Source of the DNA: Sandaracinaceae bacterium
GTDB lineage: Bacteria > Myxococcota_A > Polyangia > Polyangiales > Sandaracinaceae
Length of the DNA: 36,351 nucleotides
Direction of reading: 5' to 3'
NCBI GenBank assembly: GCA_040218145.1
Contig: JAVJQK010000013.1
Location: 1-36,351 of the forward strand
The position numbers were made by a program, and so were the translations under genes. The notes below the pieces were generated by a model. That model ran no database searches. It was given only the letters and a program-made list of their open reading frames with translations, and was not told where the DNA came from. Below, piece after piece: positions 22,469 through 30,915 of the stretch (within the stretch, counting starts at the first letter, position 1; each line of letters begins with the position of its first letter).

Positions 22469-24663
22469 CGGCAGACCACCGGCTGCGCCGAGAGCGTCCC
22501 CGCCTCGCTGAAGGCGACGTAGCGGCTCGAGCTGCTGCCGGCCCCGCCGATCCCGACGAGGTGGCGCTCGTGTCCGGCCGCCGTGGTCAGCGACCCTCGC
22601 ACGGCCATGAGGTCCGACGCCCGGTAGCGCTCGAGCTGCGGGCCCCCCGAGACATCGCGCACGACCGCGAAGTTCCCGTCGCCGGCGGAGGCGAGCGAGA
22701 CCCAGCCGCCGCTCACGATGCCGACGTCGCCGCGCCGACTGCCGAAGGTGTCGAGCGTCTCGATCGTCCAGTCCATCGGCGCGCCGCTCGCGCTGTAGCG
22801 TCGATAGAGCAGGGCGACGAGATCCCCGTTCGGGTCGTACGCGAGCTCGAGATCGCGCTCGGTGAAGCCGTCGCCCGCGCCCAGTCGACCGACCATGATC
22901 GGGCTCGAGCCGGGGACGACGCGATACAGAGGGACCTCGTCGACGCCGCCAGAGCTGTTGTAGTGCGCGAACACCAGGAAGGCGCCCGCGGTCGTGCGAA
23001 CCACGGCCGGGTCCGACATGATCCGCGGCCCTCCGGAGCTCTCGAGGCGGAAGGTGCCGTCGAAGGCTGGCGCGGTGGTGTGCGAGCTCCCGGTGCGGAG
23101 CCGGGTCATGATGGCCTCGTGCCCCGCGGAGGTGTCGCCGCCCGTGTGCAGCAAGGCGAGCTGATCGGTCGTGCCGATGCGGTCCAGGCGGACGTAGTTG
23201 GGGCTCAGGTCGGTGGAGACGGCCGAGGTCGCCCCCGCGACGCCCGTGGGGCTGAACGCAGCCAGCTCGATCCGGTTGGCGCTGCGATCCGCGATGGCGA
23301 CCAGGAAGTGGCTCCCCGTGTACGCCACGTCCCAGCTCGTCGGGCCGCTTCCCACGCGCGTCGCCCCGCCGACCGTGGACCCGTCGGGGAGGAGCGCCTG
23401 GAAGTACGCAGAGCCCGCGCTCTCGTAGACCAGGCCGATGTGATCGGCGCCCGCCGAGACGCCCCACGCCGCGCGAGGCGCGCGGACCCCAGACGTCACC
23501 ACGACGCGTGAGGTGCCCATGCCGAGCATCGCCTCGTCGACGAACCCGTCGCAGTCGGTGTCCGTGCGGTCGCAGGACTCGGTGAGCACGCAGCTGCCGA
23601 AGCCGCCGCAGGTCGTGGTGCAGTCCTGTACGCCCATGCCCGTGCAGCCGGAGATGGTCATCGTGCAGGTCCGGGAGTCGCCCAGCGCGCACGTGAAGGT
23701 CTCGTCCGCGCGGGTATCGCAGTTGTCGTCGAGCCCGTTGCAGACCTCGCTCGCGCCGGGGTTGATCCCCGGCTGGGTGTCGTCGCAGTCGCGATTGTTG
23801 TCGGCGAAGTTCGCGGGCGCCACGCACGCCGTCATCGGCGCGCCGGTCGGGTTGCCGTAGCCGTCTCGATCGCCGTCGGGCCAGAACTGGCGCAGCATCT
23901 CGCAGCCGTTCATCGGGTTGCCGTCGCAGTCGTCGAAGCCCGCGCGACAGATGGGGCGGCACGTGCCCCCGCTGCACGTCGAGCCGGTCGCGCCGGGAGG
24001 CGAGGACGGGCACGCGTTGCCGCAGCGGCCGCAGTGGACGGGGCTGCTGTTGGTGTCGACGCACGCGCCCGAGCACTCCGTCTCGTCCGCGCCGCAGCTG
24101 GACACGCAGCTCGGCGGTCCTCCTCCGGGCGCCGCGCAGAGCTCTGTCCCCGCGCAGGCGTTCTCGCACGCGCCGCAGTGCTCGGGGTCGATCAGCGACT
24201 GCTCGCAGCCGTTGGCCATCGCGCCGTCGCAGTTGTCGAAGCCAGCGTTGCAGGTCCCGTCGCAGGTGCCGGCGTTGCAGGTCGCGGTGAAGTTCGGCCC
24301 CATCGGGCACTCCTCGCCGCAGCCGCCGCAGTTGGAGATGGTGCCGACGTCGGTGCAGGAGCCATCACAGCAGGCGTTGCCGGCCGCGCAAGACGGGCCG
24401 ACGCCGCACATGCAGCTGCCCTCGACGCACTCCTCGCCCGCCCCGCAGGCAGGGTCGCACCCGCCCATGCCGCCGTCTTCGTCCACGGCGCCGTCCCGGT
24501 CGACGCCGCCGTCGTTCCCGGAGTCGGGAGTGTCGGCGTCCATGCCCTGGCCGCCGTCCGTGTCGCCGCGCGGCGTGTACCCGCCGAAGCCGGTGATGGC
24601 GGTGCAGCCGCCGACCGCCAGGGCCGCGACCAGGATGAAGAGCGTGGTCCTCTGACTGCTCAT
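22465..24663 (-). CDS. Large Cys-rich lipoprotein with MopE-type metal-binding motif
   Basis: A 732-residue lipoprotein with a signal peptide ending AVGGC (Cys20). An Asp/Gly-rich linker (about 28-70) follows, then a series of Cys-rich repeats (about 70-330; CCDGSCTD, NCGGCGEEC, CGRCGNACP). After these comes a MopE-type putative metal-binding motif (DCDDTQPGINPGASEVCNG, then LDDNCDTRADE). The C-terminal 350 residues are beta-rich with repeated short strands (GVSAGADHIGLVYES, AYTGSHFLVAIADR, GDLVALLYRRY), suggesting a beta-propeller. Enzymatic residues are not recognisable. The start overlaps the stop of the upstream TPR gene by four bases, so the pair is coupled. Such proteins are typical outer-surface components of Polyangiales. 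Function unknown. Confidence 0.8.
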
Positions 24664-25562
24664 GGCAGCTGCCCCCGAAGGCCCGCCATGCATCCGGTCG
24701 GGCCGCAAGAGAAGTCGAAGCGCGCGGTGTCTTCGTCCCCGCCGTCGTCGGCGAGCACGAAGGCGAGCACCACGCCCGTGGCGGCGACCACGAGGCCGCC
24801 GATCAGGAGCCCGTCGGTCAGCCCGGCGAGCGTGGCGCCGCTGTCCCGCGCGCCCTCGAAGCCCGGGTCGCACCGACCCTCGGCGTCGCAGTTGTAGTCA
24901 CTTTCGAGGCTGGCCTGCGCGTCGAGCGCGAGCACCCCGGTGATGACGCCCGCGATCGCCGCCGCGGCGCCGACGCCACCGATGATGAAGCCGGGCACCC
25001 AGAGCCCGCCGCCTCCGGTCGCGCCCTCCGACGTCTCGGTCGCCGCCCCGGCCTCGCTGGTGGCGGTGGCCTCGGTCGTCGCCGTCGCCTCTGCGGTGTC
25101 CGTGGTCTCGGCCGGCGTCGTCTCGGAGTGCGCGGTCTCGGACGGCGTGGTCTCGGACGGCGTGGTCTCGGACGGGGCCGTCGCCTGGCGCGCCGCCACC
25201 CGCTCCATCGCCGCGAGCCGCGCGGTCAGCTGGTCTCGGTTCTCCGCGTCCGGCACCAGCTCGAGGTAGCGGCGCAGCGCCTCCATCGCCTCCTGGAGCC
25301 GGCCGGCGTCCCGGTAGGCCACGAAGATGTTGTAGAGGAGCTGCGGCCGGTCGCTCTGTCGGTAGGCCTCCTCGAACTCGTGCGCGGCCTCCAGGAAACG
25401 CCCGCTGTCGTAGTACGCGCGGCCGACCCGGAAGTGCATGCGCGCCTCCGACTCGTCCTCTCCCTGCGCCAGCGCGGGCGCCGCGGAGGCGCAGACCAAC
25501 AGGCCGACGAGCGCCGCGCGCGCGAAGTGTGAGCACCCTCTCCCAAGCATGGCTTGGACCAT
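24660..25562 (-). CDS. TPR-repeat membrane-associated protein with Thr/Glu repeat linker
   Basis: This 300-residue protein has a signal peptide (about 1-32, ending APALAQ) and two to three TPR units (about 40-125; ARMHFRVGRAYYDSGRFLEAAHEFEEAY, split over the first two helices). A low-complexity ETTPS linker follows (about 128-180). Two hydrophobic segments at about 185-210 and 245-270 flank a small Cys-containing loop (NCDAEGRCDPG). TPRs usually mediate protein contacts. This architecture recurs in myxobacterial envelope proteins, but no specific function is known. The ATG at 25562 is used; the ATG at 25550 would shorten it by four residues, and neither has a clear ribosome-binding site. It is first in a coupled pair with the MopE-motif lipoprotein. 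Confidence 0.75.
   Translation of the reverse strand: MVQAMLGRGCSHFARAALVGLLVCASAAPALAQGEDESEARMHFRVGRAYYDSGRFLEAAHEFEEAYRQSDRPQLLYNIFVAYRDAGRLQEAMEALRRYLELVPDAENRDQLTARLAAMERVAARQATAPSETTPSETTPSETAHSETTPAETTDTAEATATTEATATSEAGAATETSEGATGGGGLWVPGFIIGGVGAAAAIAGVITGVLALDAQASLESDYNCDAEGRCDPGFEGARDSGATLAGLTDGLLIGGLVVAATGVVLAFVLADDGGDEDTARFDFSCGPTGCMAGLRGQLP
25105..25179. repeat. Five tandem 15-nt units encoding an ETTPS-type linker
   Basis: GTCTCG recurs at 25105, 25120, 25135, 25150 and 25165, each followed by a similar 9-nt tail (commonly GACGGCGTG). On the coding strand this gives a five-residue repeat (SETTP and variants) in the TPR protein linker. The number of units may vary between strains. 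Confidence 0.85.
25543..25557. promoter_or_regulatory. Inverted repeat at the start of the TPR gene
   Basis: CCAAGC and GCTTGG are separated by ATG. The dyad spans both candidate start codon regions of the TPR gene and lies 74 nt upstream of guaA, so it could be an operator or a translational hairpin. Confidence 0.25.
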
Positions 25563-25630
25563 AGCAGATCAGGCCCCTGCTGATAGCGGCGCGTCGACCG
25601 CCCACCAGGCCCGTGGTACCTAGCGGGCGC

Positions 25631-27175
25631 ATGGAACGGAGCTTCGTCCTCATCCTGGATTTCGGGTCTCAGTACACGCAGCTGATCGCGCGGCGCATCC
25701 GCGAGCAGCACGTCTACTGCGAGATTCAGCCCTGCACCCTGGACATCGCGGAGATCCGCCGCCTCTCGCCGAGCGCGGTCGTGCTCAGCGGCGGGCCGGC
25801 GAGCGTGTTCGAGGAGGGCGCGCCGCGGGTCGACGACGGCGTGTTCGAGCTCGGCGTGCCCGTGCTCGGCATCTGCTACGGGATGCAGCTCTTCTGCCAC
25901 CTGCTGGGCGGCCAGGTCGAGCCCGCGAGCGAGCGCGAGTACGGCGCGGCCACCATCACCGTCGCGCAGGCCGAGGGCGTCTTCGAGCCGTTCGATCCAG
26001 GCGCCACGCTCGACGTCTGGATGAGCCACGGCGACCGCGTCGCGAAGCTCCCCGAGGGCTTCGAGACCCTGGCCAGCACCGACAACGCGCCGTTCGCCGC
26101 CGTCGGCAACGCCGAGCGGAAGATCTACGGCCTCCAGTTCCACCCCGAGGTCGCGCACACGCCCCAGGGCCCGGAGCTGCTCGGCGCCTTCCTGTTCCAC
26201 ATCTGCGGCCTGAAGGCCGACTGGACCCCGGGCTCCTTCATCGAGGAGTCCATCGAGAAGATCCGCGCCGCCGTCGGCGACGGCCAGGCCATCTGCGGGC
26301 TCAGCGGCGGCGTGGACTCGTCGGTCGCCGCCATCCTCGTGCAGCGCGCGATCGGCGAGCGGCTCACGTGCATCTTCGTCGACAACGGCGTGCTCCGGAA
26401 GGGCGAGGCCACCGAGGTGGTCAAGACCTTCCGCGACCACTTCCACCTGAAGCTCATCCACGTCGACGCGGCCGAGCAGTTCCTGACCGCGCTCGAGGGC
26501 GTGACGGACCCCGAGGAGAAGCGGAAGATCATCGGCCGCGTCTTCATCGAGGTCTTCGAGGAGGAGGCGAAGAAGGTCGAGAACGCCGGCCACCTCGTCC
26601 AGGGGACGCTCTACCCGGACGTCATCGAGAGCGTCTCCTTCAAGGGCCCGAGCGCGCTCATCAAGACGCACCACAACGTGGGCGGGCTCCCGGAGCGCAT
26701 GGAGCTCTCGCTCATCGAGCCGCTGCGCGAGCTGTTCAAGGACGAGGTCCGCGAGGTCGGCGCCGCGCTCGGCATGCCACATCACATCCTCTGGCGTCAC
26801 CCGTTCCCCGGGCCCGGGCTCGCGATCCGCTGCCTCGGCGCCATCGACGAGGAGAAGCTCCGCATCCTGCGCGAGGCCGACCACATCTGGATCGACGAGA
26901 TCCGTCGCGCCGAGATGTACGACCAGATCTGGCAGGCCTTCGCGGTGCTGCTCCCGGTGAAGTCGGTGGGCGTGATGGGCGACTTCCGCACGTACGAGTA
27001 CGTGGTGGCGCTCCGCGCGGTCAGCTCGCGCGACGGCATGACCGCCGACTGGTCGCGCCTGCCCGACAGCCTGCTCGCCCGCGCGAGCAATCGCATCATC
27101 AACGAGGTCCGCGGCGTCAACCGCGTGGTCTACGACGTCTCCTCCAAGCCCCCCGCGACGATCGAGTGGGAGTGA
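25631..27175 (+). CDS. guaA: GMP synthase, glutamine-hydrolysing (GuaA)
   Basis: GuaA aminates XMP to GMP using glutamine and ATP. The 514-residue protein has a class I glutamine amidotransferase domain with the nucleophile Cys82 in GICYGMQ and the His/Glu of [10 protein letters not shown]. An ATP-pyrophosphatase domain follows, with the P-loop SGGVDSS, then the dimerisation domain, which ends PPATIEWE as in the family. The ATG at 25631 starts directly at the conserved [16 protein letters not shown] region; an upstream GTG at 25613 would add six residues. It diverges from the TPR gene, with only 68 nt between starts. The stop overlaps the next gene by GTGA. Confidence 0.96.
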   Translation: MERSFVLILDFGSQYTQLIARRIREQHVYCEIQPCTLDIAEIRRLSPSAVVLSGGPASVFEEGAPRVDDGVFELGVPVLGICYGMQLFCHLLGGQVEPASEREYGAATITVAQAEGVFEPFDPGATLDVWMSHGDRVAKLPEGFETLASTDNAPFAAVGNAERKIYGLQFHPEVAHTPQGPELLGAFLFHICGLKADWTPGSFIEESIEKIRAAVGDGQAICGLSGGVDSSVAAILVQRAIGERLTCIFVDNGVLRKGEATEVVKTFRDHFHLKLIHVDAAEQFLTALEGVTDPEEKRKIIGRVFIEVFEEEAKKVENAGHLVQGTLYPDVIESVSFKGPSALIKTHHNVGGLPERMELSLIEPLRELFKDEVREVGAALGMPHHILWRHPFPGPGLAIRCLGAIDEEKLRILREADHIWIDEIRRAEMYDQIWQAFAVLLPVKSVGVMGDFRTYEYVVALRAVSSRDGMTADWSRLPDSLLARASNRIINEVRGVNRVVYDVSSKPPATIEWE

Positions 27176-27594
27176 GAGCGCTCTCCATCGCCTCGGCCTT
27201 CGTTGCCGTCGCGGCGCTCGCGACGACCGCAGGAGCGCAAGACGCGTTCGCGCTGCCCTGGACCGATCAGCCGGCGCGCGTGGCCGGCGAGCACCTGGTG
27301 GCCGCGGCCGTCGCGCAGCCCGACGACCGCATCGGCCGCTTCTCCGCCCGCCGGGCCTCCGCGCGCCGGCGCGCCCGCGCCGCCGCTCTCCGCCGACTCC
27401 ACGCCTTCGTCGACGACGCCCTGGCGCGGGTCCGCGCGACGCCTCGCGAGGCCGCCGCCGCCCACGCCGCCGTCGACGCCAGCGCCGAGGTCCAGGGCAC
27501 GCGCCCGCTCGTGGACGCCGGCGCCGTCGTGGTGGTCCGCGTCCCGCGCGCCGCGCTCCGCGACGCTTGCCCGCGCGAGGGCTTGCCATGGTGA
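27172..27594 (+). CDS. Small exported protein, possibly LPP20-like
   Basis: This 140-residue protein has a signal peptide (about 1-23, ending TTAGAQ). Its Arg/Ala-rich helical middle ([20 protein letters not shown]) is followed by a strand-rich end ([17 protein letters not shown]). The layout of a helical stretch followed by a short strand is reminiscent of LPP20-type envelope proteins, but the resemblance is weak and no lipobox is present. The GTG at 27172 overlaps the guaA stop by four bases. The stop overlaps the next start, so guaA, this gene and the PEGA lipoprotein gene may be co-transcribed. Arginine density is high for an exported protein. Confidence 0.62.
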   Translation: MRALSIASAFVAVAALATTAGAQDAFALPWTDQPARVAGEHLVAAAVAQPDDRIGRFSARRASARRRARAAALRRLHAFVDDALARVRATPREAAAAHAAVDASAEVQGTRPLVDAGAVVVVRVPRAALRDACPREGLPW

Positions 27595-27890
27595 AGCGCC
27601 TCCTCCCGTTCGTCGCGGCGCTGCTCTTCGCGGCCGCGTGCGGCGGCCCGCAGCGCGCGGCTCCGCCCGCGCAGGTCCGCTTCGTCATCGAGCCGCAGAC
27701 CGCGCGGGTCTATGTCGAAGATCGCTTCGTCGGCGCCGCGCGCGTGCTCGCCCGACGCCCGCAGGAGTTCCCGCCCGGCCGTCGTCACTTCACCGTGACG
27801 GCGGATGGCCACTTCCCGCACGACGTCGAGGTGGATCTCCCGAGCGGGCTGACCACCATCCGCCTCTCGCTCCGGCCCGTCCCCCCGTAG
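27588..27890 (+). CDS. Small PEGA-domain lipoprotein
   Basis: This 100-residue lipoprotein has a signal peptide ending FAAAC (Cys18). The rest is one PEGA-like domain: VRFVIEPQTARVYVEDRFVG begins the first strands, and FPPGRRHFTVTADGHFPH carries the usual Pro-Gly and Gly-aromatic features. PEGA domains occur in surface and S-layer-associated proteins, and next to kinases in myxobacteria. It starts inside the 3' end of the preceding exported-protein gene (7-nt overlap). Confidence 0.75.
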   Translation: MVKRLLPFVAALLFAAACGGPQRAAPPAQVRFVIEPQTARVYVEDRFVGAARVLARRPQEFPPGRRHFTVTADGHFPHDVEVDLPSGLTTIRLSLRPVPP

Positions 27891-27960
27891 ATCCGCCCGC
27901 TCGGGGAGGACGCCGAACCGGCGCCTGCCCCCACGGCCGGTCTGGAGTATCCTCCGCCCG

Positions 27961-28692
27961 ATGGCTCGTCGCGCCGCCGCCCTCGTGATCGGGAACGAGA
28001 TCCTCACCGGGAAGATCCGGGACGAGAACGTGCACGTGCTCGCCAAGGAGCTGCGGCTGCTCGGCATCGTGCTCGACCGGGTGATCATCTGCCCCGACGA
28101 CATCGACGTGATCGCCGACGACCTCCGCGCGCTCCGACGCAGCCACGATCTCGTGTTCACGAGCGGCGGGGTCGGGCCCACCCCCGACGACGTCACGCTC
28201 CCCGCGGTCGCCAAGTCGTTCGACCGCCCGCTCGTCCGCTCCGAGACCATCGAGGGCCTCATCCGCGGCTACTGGAAGGACAAGGTCACGCCTGGCCATC
28301 TGCGCATGGCCGACGTGCCCGAGGGCGCCGACCTGCTCAGCAACCCCGAGGTGCCGTGGCCGGTCGTGACGATCGACAACGTGTGCGTGCTGCCCGGCGT
28401 GCCGGAGATCTTCCGCCTCAAGCTGCGCATGCTCCGCGAGAAGATCGGCAGCGACACCCCGTTCGTGTCGCGTGCGCTCTACACGACCTGCGACGAGGGC
28501 TCGATCGCGCAGCTCCTCGAGGACCTCGGCCGGCATCACCCCGCGGTCGAGATCGGGAGCTACCCCCGCTGGCGCGATGACGACTACCGCGTGAAGCTGA
28601 CCTTCGATGGGCTCGACGCCGCCGCCGTGGGCGCGTGTCTCGAGGCGTGCCGAGCCGCTCTGGACGACGAACAGGTGGTGCGCGTCGAATGA
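27961..28692 (+). CDS. CinA-type MoaB/Mog-domain protein
   Basis: A 243-residue protein with a molybdopterin-binding (MoaB/Mog-like) domain of the CinA N-terminal type. It opens AALVIGNEILTGKIRDEN and carries FTSGGVGPTPDDVTL, the family signature. The C-terminal nicotinamide-nucleotide amidase domain of full CinA is absent. Stand-alone CinA N-domains can act as ADP-ribose/CoA-type pyrophosphatases, and a related domain is fused to FAD synthase in eukaryotes, so a role in nucleotide cofactor clean-up is likely but not shown. It heads a coupled run with the hydrolase lipoprotein and a Sir2 deacylase, and overlaps the next start by ATGA. Confidence 0.85.
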   Translation: MARRAAALVIGNEILTGKIRDENVHVLAKELRLLGIVLDRVIICPDDIDVIADDLRALRRSHDLVFTSGGVGPTPDDVTLPAVAKSFDRPLVRSETIEGLIRGYWKDKVTPGHLRMADVPEGADLLSNPEVPWPVVTIDNVCVLPGVPEIFRLKLRMLREKIGSDTPFVSRALYTTCDEGSIAQLLEDLGRHHPAVEIGSYPRWRDDDYRVKLTFDGLDAAAVGACLEACRAALDDEQVVRVE

Positions 28693-29552
28693 ACGCTCGT
28701 TTCTTCTCTCTCTCCTGTCTCCTCGGGCTCGTCTCGGTCCTCTCCGGCTGTGGCGACGAGGAGCGCCCCGCGTCCACGCCCGAGCCCGCGCCGGTCGTCT
28801 CCGAGGAGCCGCCCGCGCCGACGGAGCCGGAGCCGCCGGCGGAGCCGCCGCCGCTGCGCGAGGCGCGTGAGATCCGGATCCCGAGCGAGGGAGCCACGCT
28901 GGTCGGCGATCTCCGGGTCGGGGACTCCGTCGCGGCGCCGCTCGTGGTCCTGGTCCATCAGCTCTCCTCGACCCGCGCGGAGTGGGAGCCGCTGCTCCGC
29001 CACCTGGGCGCGGACCCGGCGCTGAGCACGTTCGCGCTGGACATGCGTGGGCATGGTGCTTCTACGGAGCGTGCCTCCACCGAGCGTGAGCGCGGCGCGG
29101 CCCTCGACTGGCAGCGCTTCGAGACCCGCGACTGGGAGGCCGTCGCCGCCGACCTTCGCGCCGCGCTCGGCCACCTGCGCGAGGAGGAGGGGCTGCAGCC
29201 CACGCGCGTCGCGCTCATCGGCTCGAGCATCGGCTCGAGCGCGGTGATCCAGGCCGCGTCCGAGGACGAGAGCGTCGACGTGGTCGTCGCGCTCTCGCCC
29301 GGCCGCGCCTACCGCGGGCTCGACGCGATCACCCCGCTCCCGGCCCTGGGCGAGCGGCCGTTCCTCGCCGTCGCCAGCCGCGGAGAGGCGTCGAGCGCCG
29401 AGGCCGCGCAGGACATGGCCCGCATCGCGGGGGGCGGCGAGCTGCTGCTGGTCGAAGGCGACGCGCACGGCGTCGGCATGTTCGAGAGCGCGCCCGACAG
29501 CCTGCCTCGCGTCGCGACCTTCCTGCGCACGCACCTCGCGGCCGCGGAGTGA
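28689..29552 (+). CDS. Alpha/beta-hydrolase lipoprotein
   Basis: A 287-residue lipoprotein with the lipobox VLSGC (Cys21). A Pro/Glu-rich linker (about 28-57) follows, then an alpha/beta-hydrolase fold. The oxyanion-side LVHQLSSTRAEW (88-99) and DMRGHGAS (118-125) follow the usual order. The nucleophile is Ser180 in GSSIGSS, and the acid/histidine end has EGDAHG with His260. It is most like dienelactone-hydrolase/esterase-type enzymes. The substrate is unknown; it would act outside the cytoplasm. The ATG at 28689 overlaps the CinA-type gene stop (ATGA), and its own stop overlaps the Sir2 start (GTGA). Confidence 0.82.
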   Translation: MNARFFSLSCLLGLVSVLSGCGDEERPASTPEPAPVVSEEPPAPTEPEPPAEPPPLREAREIRIPSEGATLVGDLRVGDSVAAPLVVLVHQLSSTRAEWEPLLRHLGADPALSTFALDMRGHGASTERASTERERGAALDWQRFETRDWEAVAADLRAALGHLREEEGLQPTRVALIGSSIGSSAVIQAASEDESVDVVVALSPGRAYRGLDAITPLPALGERPFLAVASRGEASSAEAAQDMARIAGGGELLLVEGDAHGVGMFESAPDSLPRVATFLRTHLAAAE

Positions 29553-30298
29553 GCGCGGTGGGGGACGTCGAGCGCCTGGCCGCGCTGCTGAAAGGCGCGA
29601 AGCGCGGCGTCGCGCTGACCGGCGCGGGGGTCTCCACCGAGTCCGGCATCCCCGACTTCCGGAGCCCGGACAGCGGCCTCTGGAAAGAGCACGACCCGAT
29701 GGAGATCGCCTCGCTCGAGGGCTTTCGCCGCGAGCCGCGCGCCTTCTACGCGTTCTGGGGCGAGCGCTTCGGCGCGCTGGCCGGCGCGCAGCCCAACGTC
29801 ACGCACCACGTCCTCGCCCGGCTCGAGCGGCAGGGGCGGCTGCGCGGCGTGGTCACCCAGAACATCGACGGGCTCCACCACGACGCCGGCAGCGAGACCG
29901 TGCTCGAGGTGCACGGCAGCTACCGGCAGGCGCGCTGCGTGGGCTGCCGCGCCGTCTATCCGCTCGCGGACATGGAGGCGCGCGTGAAGGCGGGGCGACT
30001 GCCGTTCTGCGACGCGTGCGGCGAGCTGGTGAAGCCCGACGTGGTGCTCTTCGGTGAAGACTTGCCGCCGCTGTTCCGGGAGGCCGAGCGGCTGACCGAG
30101 CTGGCCGACGTTTTTCTGGTCCTCGGCTCCTCGCTGCAGGTGCACCCCGTGGCCGGGCTCGTCGCGCTCGCGCATCGGCACGGCGCGCGCCTCGCCATCG
30201 TCAACCGCGAGCCGAGCCCCTACGACGAGCTGGCGGAGGTGCTGATCCACGCGGAGCTCGGCGCGACCATGCGCGCCCTCGCGTCGCTGCTCGACTGA
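29549..30298 (+). CDS. Sir2-family NAD-dependent protein deacylase
   Basis: A sirtuin of 249 residues that removes acyl groups from lysine using NAD+. The NAD-binding GAGVSTESGIPDFRS (25-39), QNID (104-107), catalytic His122 in EVHGS and a structural zinc site with Cys130, 133, 154 and 157 are all present. The Tyr-x-x-Arg motif that marks desuccinylases (SIRT5/CobB) is not present; the corresponding segment reads FYAFWGERF. A deacetylase-like or other short-acyl activity is therefore more likely. GTG start overlapping the hydrolase stop; a second GTG at 29558 is possible. Third gene of a coupled run. Confidence 0.9.
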   Translation: MSAVGDVERLAALLKGAKRGVALTGAGVSTESGIPDFRSPDSGLWKEHDPMEIASLEGFRREPRAFYAFWGERFGALAGAQPNVTHHVLARLERQGRLRGVVTQNIDGLHHDAGSETVLEVHGSYRQARCVGCRAVYPLADMEARVKAGRLPFCDACGELVKPDVVLFGEDLPPLFREAERLTELADVFLVLGSSLQVHPVAGLVALAHRHGARLAIVNREPSPYDELAEVLIHAELGATMRALASLLD

Positions 30299-30308
30299 CG
30301 CGCCGCTC

Positions 30309-30794
30309 TCAGTCGTGCAGAGCGTGCGTGGCCACGAGGAGCCCGTCCTCGTCCGCGTACAGGTGCATGCCCGGGCCGAAGCGGACCCCGGCGAAGCGCA
30401 CGCTCCCGCCCTCCTCGCCGAAGCCGTGCTTGGCGCTCCGACGCGGGGTCGTGCCCAGACAGCGGACGCCGATGTCGAGGGTGTCGATGACCGCGCTGTC
30501 TCGCACGCAGCCCCAGATCACGAGCCCGGCCCAGCCGTTGTCGGCCGCGAAGCCAGCCAGCCGATCGCCGACCAGCGCGCTCCGGAGCGAGCCCCCGCCG
30601 TCGACGACCAGGACGTGACCCTCGCCCGGGGACTTCACCGCGGCCTTCACCATCGGGTTGTCCTCGAACACCTTGAGCGTGCGGATGGGCCCGCAGAACC
30701 GGGCGCGCTTGCCGAAAGACAGGAACCGCCCCTCCGCCACCTGCACCTCGCCCTCGTGGGCGTCGTAGAGATCCGCGGTCGTCCAGTCGCTCAT
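30309..30794 (-). CDS. rraA: RraA-family protein
   Basis: 161 residues, the same length as Escherichia coli RraA, with which it shares the opening TADLYDA-like region, SFGKRARFCGPI, VLVVDGGGSLRSALVGD and FGPGMHLYADEDG. RraA inhibits RNase E in enterobacteria. The wider family also contains metal-dependent HMG/CHA aldolases and oxaloacetate decarboxylases, which need an Arg-Asp pair. Here the matching segment reads WGCVRDSAVID, so the Arg-Asp pair is kept, whereas in E. coli RraA it is VRQV. Either activity is possible. The ATG at 30794 is used; the frame extends six codons upstream. It is divergent from ftsH. Confidence 0.82.
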   Translation of the reverse strand: MSDWTTADLYDAHEGEVQVAEGRFLSFGKRARFCGPIRTLKVFEDNPMVKAAVKSPGEGHVLVVDGGGSLRSALVGDRLAGFAADNGWAGLVIWGCVRDSAVIDTLDIGVRCLGTTPRRSAKHGFGEEGGSVRFAGVRFGPGMHLYADEDGLLVATHALHD

Positions 30795-30915
30795 GCCCCC
30801 AGCTGTAGCCACCGCGCGCCTCGGTTGTCCAGCGCGGCCGAGTGTCTACCTGTTTGGGGACTGTCCGCGTCGACCCCTGTCGTTCGCGGCAGCACAGCAC
30901 TAGATTGCGGCTCAC

